Origin: SAR202 cluster bacterium AC-647-N09_OGT_505m
GTDB taxonomy: Bacteria; Chloroflexota; Dehalococcoidia; UBA2985
Assembly (NCBI GenBank): GCA_009391225.1
Contig: VEXC01000001.1
Span: 1 to 64,000 of the forward strand
Length of the DNA stretch: 64,000 bases
Direction: 5' to 3'
Shown piece after piece: positions 7,640 through 15,902 of the stretch. A program made the translations under genes and the position numbers. The first letter of the stretch is position 1. Every line of letters starts with the position of its first letter. The notes under the pieces are model-generated. The model worked only from the letters and a program-made list of their open reading frames with translations. It did not search any database and had not been told where the DNA came from.

Positions 7640-8401
7640 TCAAACGCTATCGAGTCCTGGAGAGGCCCATAGAGGTATATCGTCGGGCTTCAGAAAACTC
7701 AACTCACGTCTCAGATCCCTACAGTCTGGAAGCACACGGCTAAACGAACTCCAAAACATTCCTGAATGGTTCAGATGGTCAAGATGTGTGAGTTCATGGT
7801 GAAGCACGTACTCAACGAGGTGCTTGGGAATGAACAGCAGGTTCCGATTCAGGTTAATGTTACGCTTCTTCGAACAGCTGCCCCACAGGCTCACCTGGTT
7901 CTTCACATATGTTCTGTTGAACCTTAATCCTCTATCGTCAGCTAGCGAAGCAAGCCAAGGTATCAAAGAGGCCCTGGCTTTCTGTTGAAACCACTTTTGC
8001 AAATTCCGAGCGACATAAAGAACATCTTTTGTGTCCACGCCGAGCGTCAGCGTCCGTTCACCGCTGACCAACAACCCGTTTCGGACCTCATCAACTTTTT
8101 CGAAATGCACTGACCAAGTTTCGTCCAATGCTTTCAGGTCAATCTGCGTCGGATTGAGTTGACTACGTCCATCCCTGACATGTTGTTGGGCGCTCCTGAT
8201 CCATGGGATTCTGCTCTGTGTCATCTCTGCGACCCACGATGGATCCGCGCCATTTGGAATGATTATCTCTACCCCTTTGGGAATCGAATATTTCAAGAGC
8301 AGGCGCTTTGCACGTGAACTCAACCTAATCACAACCAAGTCATCCTGAATGTTGTGCCTGAATAAGAGCTTATGTATCACATCTAAGTCTGACGTCCGCA
8401 A
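7640..8401 (-). CDS. YgjP/M48-type zinc metallopeptidase domain protein
   Basis: A 253-residue protein with the YgjP-like (DUF45) metallopeptidase signature HHELTHLDHLNHSGMFW, in which HExxH plus a downstream His bind zinc and Glu is catalytic. The segment ahead, LWGSCSKKRNINLNRNLLFIP, is also typical of this family. I chose a TTG start at 8401 because AGGAGA lies 7 bases before it and the length then fits; further upstream the frame reads through a decayed tRNA 3' end (8423-8466), which cannot be protein. The cellular role of this family is not established; it is cytoplasmic by lack of signals. The gene begins directly after the tRNA remnant, suggesting arrival or rearrangement at that site. 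Confidence 0.8.
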   Translation of the reverse strand: MRTSDLDVIHKLLFRHNIQDDLVVIRLSSRAKRLLLKYSIPKGVEIIIPNGADPSWVAEMTQSRIPWIRSAQQHVRDGRSQLNPTQIDLKALDETWSVHFEKVDEVRNGLLVSGERTLTLGVDTKDVLYVARNLQKWFQQKARASLIPWLASLADDRGLRFNRTYVKNQVSLWGSCSKKRNINLNRNLLFIPKHLVEYVLHHELTHLDHLNHSGMFWSSFSRVLPDCRDLRRELSFLKPDDIPLWASPGLDSV

Positions 8402-8422
8402 TAAGTCATCTCCTAAATTAGA

Positions 8423-8466
8423 TGTGGGCGCTATTGGAATCGAATCCCTTACCCTCTGCTTGCAAA
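8423..8466 (-). pseudogene. Decayed tRNA 3' half with TTTGCAAGCAGAGGGT core
   Basis: On the minus strand the sequence TTTGCAA-GCAGA-GGGTA-AGGGA-TTCGATT resembles anticodon loop, 3' anticodon stem, variable loop, T-stem and T-loop. It is followed by a mismatched T-stem and an acceptor-like AGCGCCC-A. The 16-base core TTTGCAAGCAGAGGGT is identical to that of the tRNA half at 3051-3095, in the same orientation, 5.4 kb away. The 5' half is missing. Both may be crossover (att) cores. Confidence 0.6.
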
Positions 8467-8526
8467 TCCAGATGTAAGATGAAGCACATGGCAATGTTCC
8501 ATTGGCCAAGAGGTGGCTGGCATCTC

Positions 8527-9318
8527 CTACTCCTCGAAGAATCCCACCATCTCACGAACATATCGCTCGGGTTCCTGACCGGATACCCCATGCCCAACGC
8601 CAGGCCATCGTGTTATTCGCACCATTGGTGACACTATAGTGCGGTAATACTCTACCTCTTCTGGCAAGATATAGCCCCCAGCCTCTGAGTCTCCGGCGAT
8701 TATCAACGTTGGCACCTGTATTCGTTTCAGGTAATCCTCACAGGTGTAAGCAAAGTCTCGGTTATCTGTCAGCAGGCGTGTTATGGCATGCGGTGAGAAG
8801 TTAGGGATTTTCGCAATCTCCGCCTGAACCTGCTCTTCGCTCATACCCTGTTGGCGAAGATTTGCCATGAGGTTTCTATCGGACTGTTTCCGACGCTCCA
8901 AGGTGTCAGGCAATCGTGTTACGAAGGCATTCAGCATCTTCCAATATACGGGGTCACCAAGAACCGCTTTGGAGATGTCCGCTGGATAGTCTGCTGCCAT
9001 TATGGTGCCGATACATCCACCCCAGGAGTTGCCTGCGAGCAGGGGGCTTTTAAGCCCCAACGCTTCAACGACTTGGTGCATATCTTCTGCGAAATCACGG
9101 AGCCGATACCCTGTCTCTGGCTTGTCTGACTCTCCATGTCCACGATGGTCTGGAGCAATCACATGGTATCGGTCTCGAATCTGCTCGGCCACGTAGTTCC
9201 AACCCTGGGCACTACCTGTCCACCCATGCACCAGCAGTACATCCGGCGCTCCAGGCTCTCCCCATTCCAGATAGTGCATGTTGATTCCGCCTACTCGGAC
9301 AAACTTGCTTTGGACCAT
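8527..9318 (-). CDS. Alpha/beta hydrolase
   Basis: A 263-residue alpha/beta-hydrolase fold enzyme of unknown substrate. The oxyanion-hole HGWTGSAQGW, the nucleophile elbow GNSWGG (Ser), an acid in IAGDSEAGG and the C-terminal His in VGHGVSGQEP make a complete catalytic triad. The DHRGHGESDKP segment is typical of esterase/haloperoxidase-like members. The start at 9318 is preceded by GGAGGTGAG. No signal peptide, so cytoplasmic. It is monocistronic on the minus strand, with 600 bp of non-coding DNA upstream containing two copies of the TTATAAT element pointing toward it. Confidence 0.9.
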   Translation of the reverse strand: MVQSKFVRVGGINMHYLEWGEPGAPDVLLVHGWTGSAQGWNYVAEQIRDRYHVIAPDHRGHGESDKPETGYRLRDFAEDMHQVVEALGLKSPLLAGNSWGGCIGTIMAADYPADISKAVLGDPVYWKMLNAFVTRLPDTLERRKQSDRNLMANLRQQGMSEEQVQAEIAKIPNFSPHAITRLLTDNRDFAYTCEDYLKRIQVPTLIIAGDSEAGGYILPEEVEYYRTIVSPMVRITRWPGVGHGVSGQEPERYVREMVGFFEE

Positions 9319-9618
9319 CTCACCTCCATGATTCCATGGTCTAGTTTGGCTTTTAGGGTCATGTGGACAGAATCACATAATGGAAACCCCCGTCAACCAT
9401 CTACCTGCGTCATTCAAGAACTGCACCCATCGCTCCGTAAGGAATGGGACAGATGGAATTCCTATATTCACGCTCCCAAGTTGTAAGGGGTGATGAAATA
9501 CAGAGTTTTCCAATCTTAATCACCTTATGCCCGATTGGCTGTAGCAAGTCCATCGTACACGATGATTCCCAAGTTATCACCTCAACACACTTAGGAACCT
9601 TAGCTCCCTACACCCCAC
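9319..9618. other. Intergenic upstream of the hydrolase
   Basis: No gene, RNA or repeat is recognised here. It separates the hydrolase start from the dispersed repeat at 9619. Confidence 0.4.
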
Positions 9619-9760
9619 CCCAACTATAACCCATCAGGCGTATGCCACAGGCAAGGATCGGTTGTGGAAAGCAAATGGATTTTGGAATTCCGATATCTGG
9701 CAAGGCTCCCATGAATTATATTGTTTCGTGCCTGATGATGACCTATTCTAAACGCGAAGT
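9619..9760. repeat. Dispersed intergenic repeat, long copy (modules B plus C)
   Basis: Module B (CCAACTATAACCCATCAGGCG, TATGCCACAGGCAAGG..CGGTTGTGG) is followed after about 50 bp by module C (ATATTGTTTCGTGCCTGATG, ATGACCTATTCTAAACGCG). The same order recurs at 18449-18574 (CAATTATATCCAGCCAGGCG, then ATATCATTTCGTGCCTGATA). This defines an element of about 125-145 bp. A second TTATAAT core (minus strand) is at 9798-9804. Confidence 0.7.
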
Positions 9761-9932
9761 CCACATCTGACTCCTAGTCTAGAGAATCTCTCTCACTATT
9801 ATAACTCGTCATAGGATTGCCAACACTCTCGAAGCTTATGGTCTCCTTCTCAGACTTGACGTTGGTCGCAGATGGCCTCCTACTCCTGTATAATATATTG
9901 AGCACCACGAGCAACTGTAAGGGGAGCATTAC

Positions 9933-10880
9933 ATGGAATATAGACCACTTGGCCCAACCGGACTTCAGATTTCTACCGTCGGCCTGGGAACGAACAACTT
10001 CGGGTTTAGGATGGACGAAGAGAGTTCGATTAAGGTAGCTCATCAGGCCGTGGAAGATGGGATAAATTTCATAGACACGGCTAACAGCTATGGTAGATTC
10101 CTATCTGAGGAGCGCATTGGTATAGCCTTCAAGGACCTCCGCAAGAATGTCATTATAGGTACTAAATTTGGAAATGCTATGGGAGACGGCCCCAACACAA
10201 GGGGAGCCTCCCGGCATCACATCATGCAGCAAGTGGAGGGAAGCCTCCGTGCACTTCAGACCGATTATATAGACCTGTACATGATACACAGGCCAGACGC
10301 CAATACTCCTATAGAGGAGACGATACGCGCCATGGATGACCTGGTACATCAGGGTAAGGTACGTTATATCGGCTGCTCCAACTTCTCGGCCTGGCAATTG
10401 TGTGAGGCTATCTGGACATCCAAGGCTTTAAACCTGGCGCCCTTTGTCAGCGCCCAGAATGAGTACAACATGCTGAATCGGAGCATCGAGCACGAGTTGG
10501 TTCCATTCTGCGATGAGTACAGCATCGGGATAGTCCCATTCGCACCCCTGGCTGGGGGATTTCTCACTGGAAAATACAGACAAGGAGAGGTTGTGCCTGA
10601 CGGCACGCGATTTGCCAGCAACGAGCGGGCCCAGGAACGCACCCTGACCGAGAAGAACTTCGCAATGCTGTCCAAGCTGGCGAACTTCGCCGAGGAGCGT
10701 GGACATCCCATGGTGGAGTTGGCCATAGCCTGGTTATTGGGAAACTCAAGAGTGTGCTCGGTGATCGCTGGAGCGACCAAGCCTGAGCAGGCGACCGCCA
10801 ATGCCAAGGCCGCCGACTGGCACCTCACCACGGAGGATATGAGGGAAATAGACGAAATCCTCAAGAGCAGGGTAGGGTAG
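9933..10880 (+). CDS. Aldo/keto reductase
   Basis: A 315-residue NAD(P)H-dependent (beta/alpha)8-barrel oxidoreductase that reduces aldehydes or ketones to alcohols. Catalytic tetrad residues are in place: Asp and Tyr in FIDTANSYG, Lys in VIIGTKFG and His in DLYMIHRPD. The NADP-binding loop VIAGATKPEQATANAKA is near the C-terminus. It resembles the YajO/AKR-like group rather than a characterised enzyme, so the substrate is unknown. AGGGGAG precedes the ATG at 9933, and a TATAAT at 9889-9894 may be its -10 box, without a convincing -35. Its last codons (SRVG) are part of the 36-bp repeat shared with 6445. Confidence 0.92.
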   Translation: MEYRPLGPTGLQISTVGLGTNNFGFRMDEESSIKVAHQAVEDGINFIDTANSYGRFLSEERIGIAFKDLRKNVIIGTKFGNAMGDGPNTRGASRHHIMQQVEGSLRALQTDYIDLYMIHRPDANTPIEETIRAMDDLVHQGKVRYIGCSNFSAWQLCEAIWTSKALNLAPFVSAQNEYNMLNRSIEHELVPFCDEYSIGIVPFAPLAGGFLTGKYRQGEVVPDGTRFASNERAQERTLTEKNFAMLSKLANFAEERGHPMVELAIAWLLGNSRVCSVIAGATKPEQATANAKAADWHLTTEDMREIDEILKSRVG

Positions 10881-10881
10881 G

Positions 10882-11325
10882 GGTGATTCTGAAGTGAATG
10901 AAGCCTTGGCTAAATGAACAGATGACAAACGCCCAATCGAATTATTTCACCTACTCCAGAAGGCAGGCATCATAGCAGATTCAATAATCCAGGAGGAGCA
11001 ACCATACAATGACCCGCACCTGAAAGAGCGGAAGTTCTTCGTTGAGGTAACCAACCCTGAGATTGGTACATACGCGACTCCTGGTTCGACCGACAAAATG
11101 CCAAAAGTTCCTTTCTCGATTCGCAAACCTCCAGGGCTACTGTGAGAAGACAGCGATTACATCTACCGACAAGTGTTTGGGCTCTCAGAGAATGAGTACA
11201 ATCAACTTAAGGAACTAGGTCACATAGGTATGGGCTATGCCCCACAGGTACGGTGGACGCACAAAGCTTCCCAATCTGAACCTTCTGGATATGCATATAC
11301 AGGTAATCAAGGGTTGGAAGACTGA
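10882..11325 (+). pseudogene. CaiB/BaiF family CoA-transferase, C-terminal remnant with two nonsense codons
   Basis: One continuous frame reads as the C-terminal 140 or so residues of a class III CoA-transferase: ELFHLLQKAGIIADSI, DPHLKERKFFVEVTNPEIG, FSIRKPPGLL and VFGLSENEYNQLKELGHIG. It is interrupted by TGA at 10915-10917, where a Trp (TGG) is expected (ALAK-W-TDDKRP), and by a second TGA where a Gly (GGA) is expected (PGLL-G-EDSDY). The N-terminal two thirds, including the catalytic Asp region, are gone. It begins two bases after the aldo/keto reductase stop. The decay is recent enough that the reading frame is otherwise intact. It shows that CoA-thioester metabolism genes were once here. 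Confidence 0.85.
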
Positions 11326-11372
11326 TCAACTAAGAAAACTTAAAGAAATCCCAAGAGCAGAAGAACAGAAAG

Positions 11373-12668
11373 GTGTTCACGGTGTCACGACTGTCGAGTG
11401 AAAAGACTTATCTGACAGGACCGTTAGTTGGATTCTATGGTTGGTGGGTTGTGGGCGCCGCGGCCACCGCCCTCTTCACTGTCATGTCGACCAACCTATA
11501 TGCCGTAGGAACATATTTCGTCGCTCTGGAGCGCCACTTCGGCTGGAGTCGGACCGCATTATCCGGGGCATTCTCACTCGCGCGCCTAGAGGGAGCCGTG
11601 CTGGGTCCTATAGAAGGGATTCTTACCGACAGATTTGGTCCACGTCGTATGCTCATCATCGGCTTCTCAATCATGGGAGCAGGCTTCATCCTACTCAGCC
11701 TCATCCAAAGCATAGTAGGATTCTATGTGGCGTTTATCCTCATAACCACTGGTGCTGGTCTCGGAGGATACTTGCCAATGATGACAATAGTAAACAACTG
11801 GTTTTCCAGACGGCGTGCCACTGCCATGTCCGTGACCATGATGGGAATTAGCGCTGGTGGCCTTGTCACTCCAGTCATAGCTTGGTCGATAACCTACTAC
11901 GGTTGGCGCCCTACAGTCGCCATTATAGGCATTCTGGTATGGATTATGGCCATCCCAGTTTCAAGCGTACTACGCGACCGGCCAGAGGATTACGGATTAC
12001 AGCCTGATGGCATTCTAAGCGATGGTGAAGGGACACCTGTACAGACAGGGGATTCGCGCAACATCATTACTACGGAAACAGACTTCACTGTAGGACAAGC
12101 CCTTAGAACCCCAGTATTCTGGATTATTAGCTTCGCACATGCCTCCAATGCCCTGCTTCCCAGCACATTATCAGTCCATTTGATTCCCATGCTAACCGAT
12201 TCTGGCCTGAGCTTAGAAATGGCTGCCTTAGTGATCACTGGCTTCGCCTTCATTCAATTACCCTTTAGACTCGTAGGGGGATACGCTGGAGACCGACTGC
12301 CCAAACCAATCGTCCTTTTCACATTCAGTTCCATGATGTCGATTGGTTTACTCGTGGTCACGCTGAATCAAAACATGCCTTCGTTGTTCCTTTTCGCTTT
12401 CCTATATGGCGCTGGTATCGGGGCGCGAAGCCCAGTCTTTACAGCGATCCGAGGAGAATATTTTGGCCGTAGGGCCTACGCCACCATCTTAGGAACGTCC
12501 CAACTAGCAACCAGCGTGTTCAGTATAGGAGCGCCTGTCTTAGTAGGTTTTATGTTCGACACTCTGGGTAGCTACGTCGTACCTTTCTCAGGTATGTCCT
12601 TACTAAGTCTGGTAGGGGTAAGCCTGATTCTTGTGGCCAAGAAGCCAGAACTTGAACGAGCACATTAA
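11373..12668 (+). CDS. MFS transporter, monocarboxylate/oxalate-type (YGWW group)
   Basis: A 12-helix major facilitator of about 430 residues. It starts near FYGWWVVGAA, has motif A GILTDRFGPRR in the loop between helices 2 and 3, and a long central cytoplasmic loop before TVGQALRTPVFWII. The conserved QYFGRR-like segment appears as GEYFGRRAYATILG. These traits fit the MCT-like/OFA group that moves small carboxylates. Three close paralogs lie in this window (22010, 30310, 31668). Start is a GTG at 11373 or, with a better ribosome-site distance, GTG 11382. It follows the CoA-transferase remnant, suggesting an organic-acid uptake role. Substrate and direction are unknown. Confidence 0.88.
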   Translation: MFTVSRLSSEKTYLTGPLVGFYGWWVVGAAATALFTVMSTNLYAVGTYFVALERHFGWSRTALSGAFSLARLEGAVLGPIEGILTDRFGPRRMLIIGFSIMGAGFILLSLIQSIVGFYVAFILITTGAGLGGYLPMMTIVNNWFSRRRATAMSVTMMGISAGGLVTPVIAWSITYYGWRPTVAIIGILVWIMAIPVSSVLRDRPEDYGLQPDGILSDGEGTPVQTGDSRNIITTETDFTVGQALRTPVFWIISFAHASNALLPSTLSVHLIPMLTDSGLSLEMAALVITGFAFIQLPFRLVGGYAGDRLPKPIVLFTFSSMMSIGLLVVTLNQNMPSLFLFAFLYGAGIGARSPVFTAIRGEYFGRRAYATILGTSQLATSVFSIGAPVLVGFMFDTLGSYVVPFSGMSLLSLVGVSLILVAKKPELERAH

Positions 12669-13009
12669 TCGTCATATCCATAACAGTCGACAAGTCTAAA
12701 ACCGTGCATATAGAAGTTGAGTCTAACCCTTTAATGCACCACGGCGACTATTCCCCGGGCTGTGACAGGCCACAGTTCAAAGCATTGATTAAAGCTCGAG
12801 GTCGGGTTATTGGCTCTCTACTTGACGTATGGCATCCTAATACATGACGGGCGAAACCCTTTTCTTGGACTACGGTCTCACGAACACATGAGATGCTGGA
12901 GACTGGCCTTTTACCACAAGTGGATAAGTCATGATAGGGGCAGGTCTTCACCTCAAGTTCGACATGCAATGAATTCTGTAGTTAGATTCTTTCGGATGCG
13001 AGAGTTACT
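12669..13009. other. Intergenic, nothing recognised
   Basis: Spacer between the MFS gene and the TatD gene. No coding region, repeat or strong hairpin is recognised on either strand. Confidence 0.4.
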
Positions 13010-13807
13010 ATGCTAGCAGACGCTCATACTCACCTAGATCAGTTCTCTCAGGAGGATGTGCCTGATATCCTCGGGAGAGCGAAAGATGCAGGCGTGGACC
13101 TGGTCATTGCTGCTGGTGTTTCGGAGGAATCATCAGCCAAGTGCATCGAGATGGCAGAGCAATATACCAACTTATTTGCAGGTGTAGGTTTCCATCCGGA
13201 TCAACTCAAATGCGAGATGGACGATACTGAATTCGGACGGATGCGCGCACTTGCCCTTTCCAGTTCAAAGGTTGTATGCATCAGCGAAGTGGGGCTCGAT
13301 TTTCTAGACGGCATGCCCGACATTGATACTCAGCGACAGGTATTTCGGCAGGCAATACGTCTTGCCAAGGAATCGAATCTACCTGTGATCTTTCATTCCA
13401 GGGAGTTACCAGGCCGGCCGAGCGATCACTTCGAAACTTTGCGTGTCCTCGCCGAGGAGAAGGTATGGGTAGTTGGTGGAGTGATGCATTATTTTCAATC
13501 TGGTGAAGATGTAGCTAAACGGTGTCTCGACATGGGTCTGATGTTGTCCATCGGGAAACCATTGTTGCGCCTGCCTGATCTTCAATATGTAGTCAGGAAC
13601 ACACCGATGGAGAGTATCGTACTTGAGACGGATTCCTATCCTCAGATTTTCAAGCGCAACCGGGCACGTTGGACAGAGCCGAAAGATGTGAGGTTGGTCG
13701 CTGAGAAAGTTGCGGAACTCAAAGGTATTTCAGTGGACGATGTGGCTGAAATCACCACTTCAAACCTGCTAGGCCTGTTGAGGAGAAACCCCTTGTTGCA
13801 GGACTAG
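13010..13807 (+). CDS. TatD family metal-dependent hydrolase
   Basis: A 265-residue TIM-barrel metallohydrolase of the TatD family, whose characterised members are metal-dependent 3' exonucleases. Metal ligands are visible: H6 and H8 in DAHTHLD, Glu in SEVGLDFL, His in VIFHSRE, His in GGVMHYF and Asp in VLETDSYPQ. Length is normal. ATG 13010 starts directly at the metal-binding strand as expected. The stop overlaps, by a CTAG palindrome, the stop of the convergent dUTPase gene, so the two genes converge tail to tail with a 3-bp overlap. Confidence 0.9.
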   Translation: MLADAHTHLDQFSQEDVPDILGRAKDAGVDLVIAAGVSEESSAKCIEMAEQYTNLFAGVGFHPDQLKCEMDDTEFGRMRALALSSSKVVCISEVGLDFLDGMPDIDTQRQVFRQAIRLAKESNLPVIFHSRELPGRPSDHFETLRVLAEEKVWVVGGVMHYFQSGEDVAKRCLDMGLMLSIGKPLLRLPDLQYVVRNTPMESIVLETDSYPQIFKRNRARWTEPKDVRLVAEKVAELKGISVDDVAEITTSNLLGLLRRNPLLQD

Positions 13808-14310
13808 ACCCCGGTAGATCCGAAACCGGATTGTCCTCGGCCTGTGTCGCCCAACCCTTCATCGACCTTAAATACGGCCAGAGTAACAGGCAACAGGATT
13901 AGTTGGGCTATTCGATCACCTTGTTTGACTTTGAAGTCGACGGAACTGAAGTTTTTCAACTCGACCATAATCTCGCCCCGGTAGTCACTGTCAATCCAGC
14001 CAGCACCGGCCTCTATATTTGAATTCACGGACAGACCGGAGCGGGAAGCAATGCGGCCTACCGTCTCGATTGGAAGCTCGATTGCAATTCCGAGAGGAAT
14101 CAATGCTCTTCCTAGGTCAACGGTTCCTTTCGAGGATACGGTGGCAGCAGGGACTATTCTGTCATAAGACGCGAACAGGTCGTAACCACCACTCCCTTCG
14201 GACATGCGCTCTGGTAGGCGTCCTTCGGAGCAAAGTAGGCGAACCTTAATCTCAATCAATAGCGCCCTCCATGAATAATATGGTTTCTGACGAGGTTCAA
14301 CGCCACTCAC
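13804..14310 (-). CDS. dut: dUTP diphosphatase
   Basis: A 168-residue trimeric-type dUTPase that hydrolyses dUTP to dUMP and pyrophosphate, keeping uracil out of DNA and supplying dUMP for thymidylate synthesis. All five motifs are present: I GYDLFA, II GRIASRSGLS, III AGWIDSDYRGEIMVELKN, IV GDRIAQLIL and V GRGQSGFGSTG. Motif V has Gln where Gly is usual (GRGQSGFG rather than GRGGFG-type spacing), a small variation. About 20 extra residues precede the usual first strand (IKVRLL), so the true start may lie a little downstream of the ATG at 14310. Convergent with tatD. Confidence 0.92.
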   Translation of the reverse strand: MSGVEPRQKPYYSWRALLIEIKVRLLCSEGRLPERMSEGSGGYDLFASYDRIVPAATVSSKGTVDLGRALIPLGIAIELPIETVGRIASRSGLSVNSNIEAGAGWIDSDYRGEIMVELKNFSSVDFKVKQGDRIAQLILLPVTLAVFKVDEGLGDTGRGQSGFGSTGV

Positions 14311-14570
14311 GAGTTCTTAGTCGATAAGAGGGTTGTTCAGCCCTCCTGAATCGCACGTAAATCTTCCAATTTTTGCCGGTGCTGTCGTCAATTGTGGTAC
14401 CGAGGATCAGAGTCTAATTGGCTTGAGTCTTTTTACTGCGCTCTGAAGATGTGCTTCCATGATTTACTAGAACTGAATTAACAGACCTAGCGCTCTTAAC
14501 AGAAAATAGGGACTTCTTTGTGGTGACTGACAATGTATATGGAGCAGCGACTCGATTTATGACTACGTAG

Positions 14571-15584
14571 CTATGGAATAGGCAGATCTATCCAACTCCC
14601 TCGATCAATGGAGGAACGCCAAGCTTGAGCGAACTCCATGAGCTTCACTCCATCCCAGAAACGTGGAATAGCCGGAGATGGGAATTTCCCCTCCCTAATC
14701 GCGGCGATGAAGTCGGCCTCCACAGGTATGCTCGCGTTGAGATAGGCCCAGGCATCTTGCATATGAGGCGGCACGGGAATGGGGCGTAGCTCTGTTTCCC
14801 CTGCCTGGGCTCCATAGACACCCTCACAGGCTTGTCCATAGGAATAGCATACCAGGGTGCCTTCAGAACCGTACACCTCGAAGCGTGCCAGGTTTATGGG
14901 CCCAGCCATGGTGCTGTGGAGATAAGTGACTGTCCCCCCACTCTCCAGCTCGCCCACGACCACATTAGTATCTGCCCGAACAGGCCCAGGCCGTTGGTCT
15001 ATGGCCTGTACCTCGATGTCGAAGTTTTTTCTGTAGCCAAACACTCGTGTGTGTTCCCCGAACCAGCGTCGGGCAACCTCAAACTGACTTCCCAAGCTGA
15101 AGAAACGAGTATACCAGTAATCCGCAACGTGGAGGACCTGGCCCACGTACCCTTCTTCCAGCAGTGAGCACATCTGTGCGTCCTCTCGGAGGTAGAACTG
15201 GCCAGGGTAGACCAAGGTGACCAGATTGGATTTATCTCGGGCCTTCTGGTGCATGTCCTTGGATTCTTCGAGGGTGGCAGCGATGGCGTTCAACACGAGA
15301 ACGTGTTTTTCCGCATCCAATGCCTGTAAGCACATATCCTGATGAAGGGGTGGATGGGTCCCAATGACGACCGCGTCGATGTCAGGGGCATTCACCAACT
15401 CCCGCCAGTCGGTGTATACCCTTTGGAAACCAAACTCCTGAGCAACACGTTGGCCAGATTCTTCGCTGCTGTTTGATACAGCTAATAGCTCTACCCCAGG
15501 GATTTTCTTGAAGCTTGGCAGCAGTCGACTCCGGCTAAATCGCCCAGCTCCTATGTAGCCCAACCGAACCGTCTCTTGTGACAT
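14571..15584 (-). CDS. Gfo/Idh/MocA family oxidoreductase lacking the EKP lysine
   Basis: A 337-residue protein with an N-terminal Rossmann fold (LGYIGAGRFSRSRLL) and the C-terminal alpha/beta domain of the Gfo/Idh/MocA family, which usually oxidises or reduces sugars and inositols with NAD(P). Unlike most members, the segment after helix 4 reads AEKHVLVLNAIAATLEESK, so the EKP motif with its catalytic lysine is replaced by LNA. The paralog at 33968 keeps CEKPF. This member may thus be a lyase-like or non-redox variant, or have shifted substrate handling. It has ribosome-site-like sequence before ATG 15584 and stands alone. Confidence 0.85.
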   Translation of the reverse strand: MSQETVRLGYIGAGRFSRSRLLPSFKKIPGVELLAVSNSSEESGQRVAQEFGFQRVYTDWRELVNAPDIDAVVIGTHPPLHQDMCLQALDAEKHVLVLNAIAATLEESKDMHQKARDKSNLVTLVYPGQFYLREDAQMCSLLEEGYVGQVLHVADYWYTRFFSLGSQFEVARRWFGEHTRVFGYRKNFDIEVQAIDQRPGPVRADTNVVVGELESGGTVTYLHSTMAGPINLARFEVYGSEGTLVCYSYGQACEGVYGAQAGETELRPIPVPPHMQDAWAYLNASIPVEADFIAAIREGKFPSPAIPRFWDGVKLMEFAQAWRSSIDRGSWIDLPIP

Positions 15585-15902
15585 TTTGACCTCGGTAACA
15601 GGTGATAATCCTACAAGCCTAGCATATTGCCGAAATGGCGTTCACACATAACACTGCGATTCTATCGCGGCGCGGCGAGCTATTCTAGGCGGTAAGTGAG
15701 CTTAGCGTGATTGTGGATGGACGCTATGTAGCAATATGCTCTTCATTTTCATCTCACAGGCCCCCGTTGTACCTAATCCCCCATTGGGCTCCTAGCCGTT
15801 AGCCATCTCATATAGAGACCCGCCCTCTCCAAAATAGCTGTCGTATAAATGGTCAAAGACCGATTGGCACTTGATGGCGTAGACGTCTTTTAATCAGTTC
15901 AT
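15585..15902. other. Intergenic with repeat module A
   Basis: Spacer between two minus-strand genes. The only recognised content is the module A copy at 15762-15800. Confidence 0.45.
15762..15800. repeat. Dispersed repeat, module A
   Basis: CCCGTTGTACCTAATCCCCC followed by CATTGGGCTCCTAGCCGTTAG. The first part is identical to the copy at 3943; the second links to the copy at 4715 (CATAGCCGTTAGG). Confidence 0.65.

Noticed and set aside
8423..8466. A functional tRNA at 8423-8466
   Set aside because: The 5' half is missing and the T-stem is mismatched.
10915..11140. In-frame TGA codons in the CoA-transferase remnant as selenocysteine
   Set aside because: The residues expected there are Trp and Gly, not Cys, and the catalytic part of the gene is missing. 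Decay explains them better.
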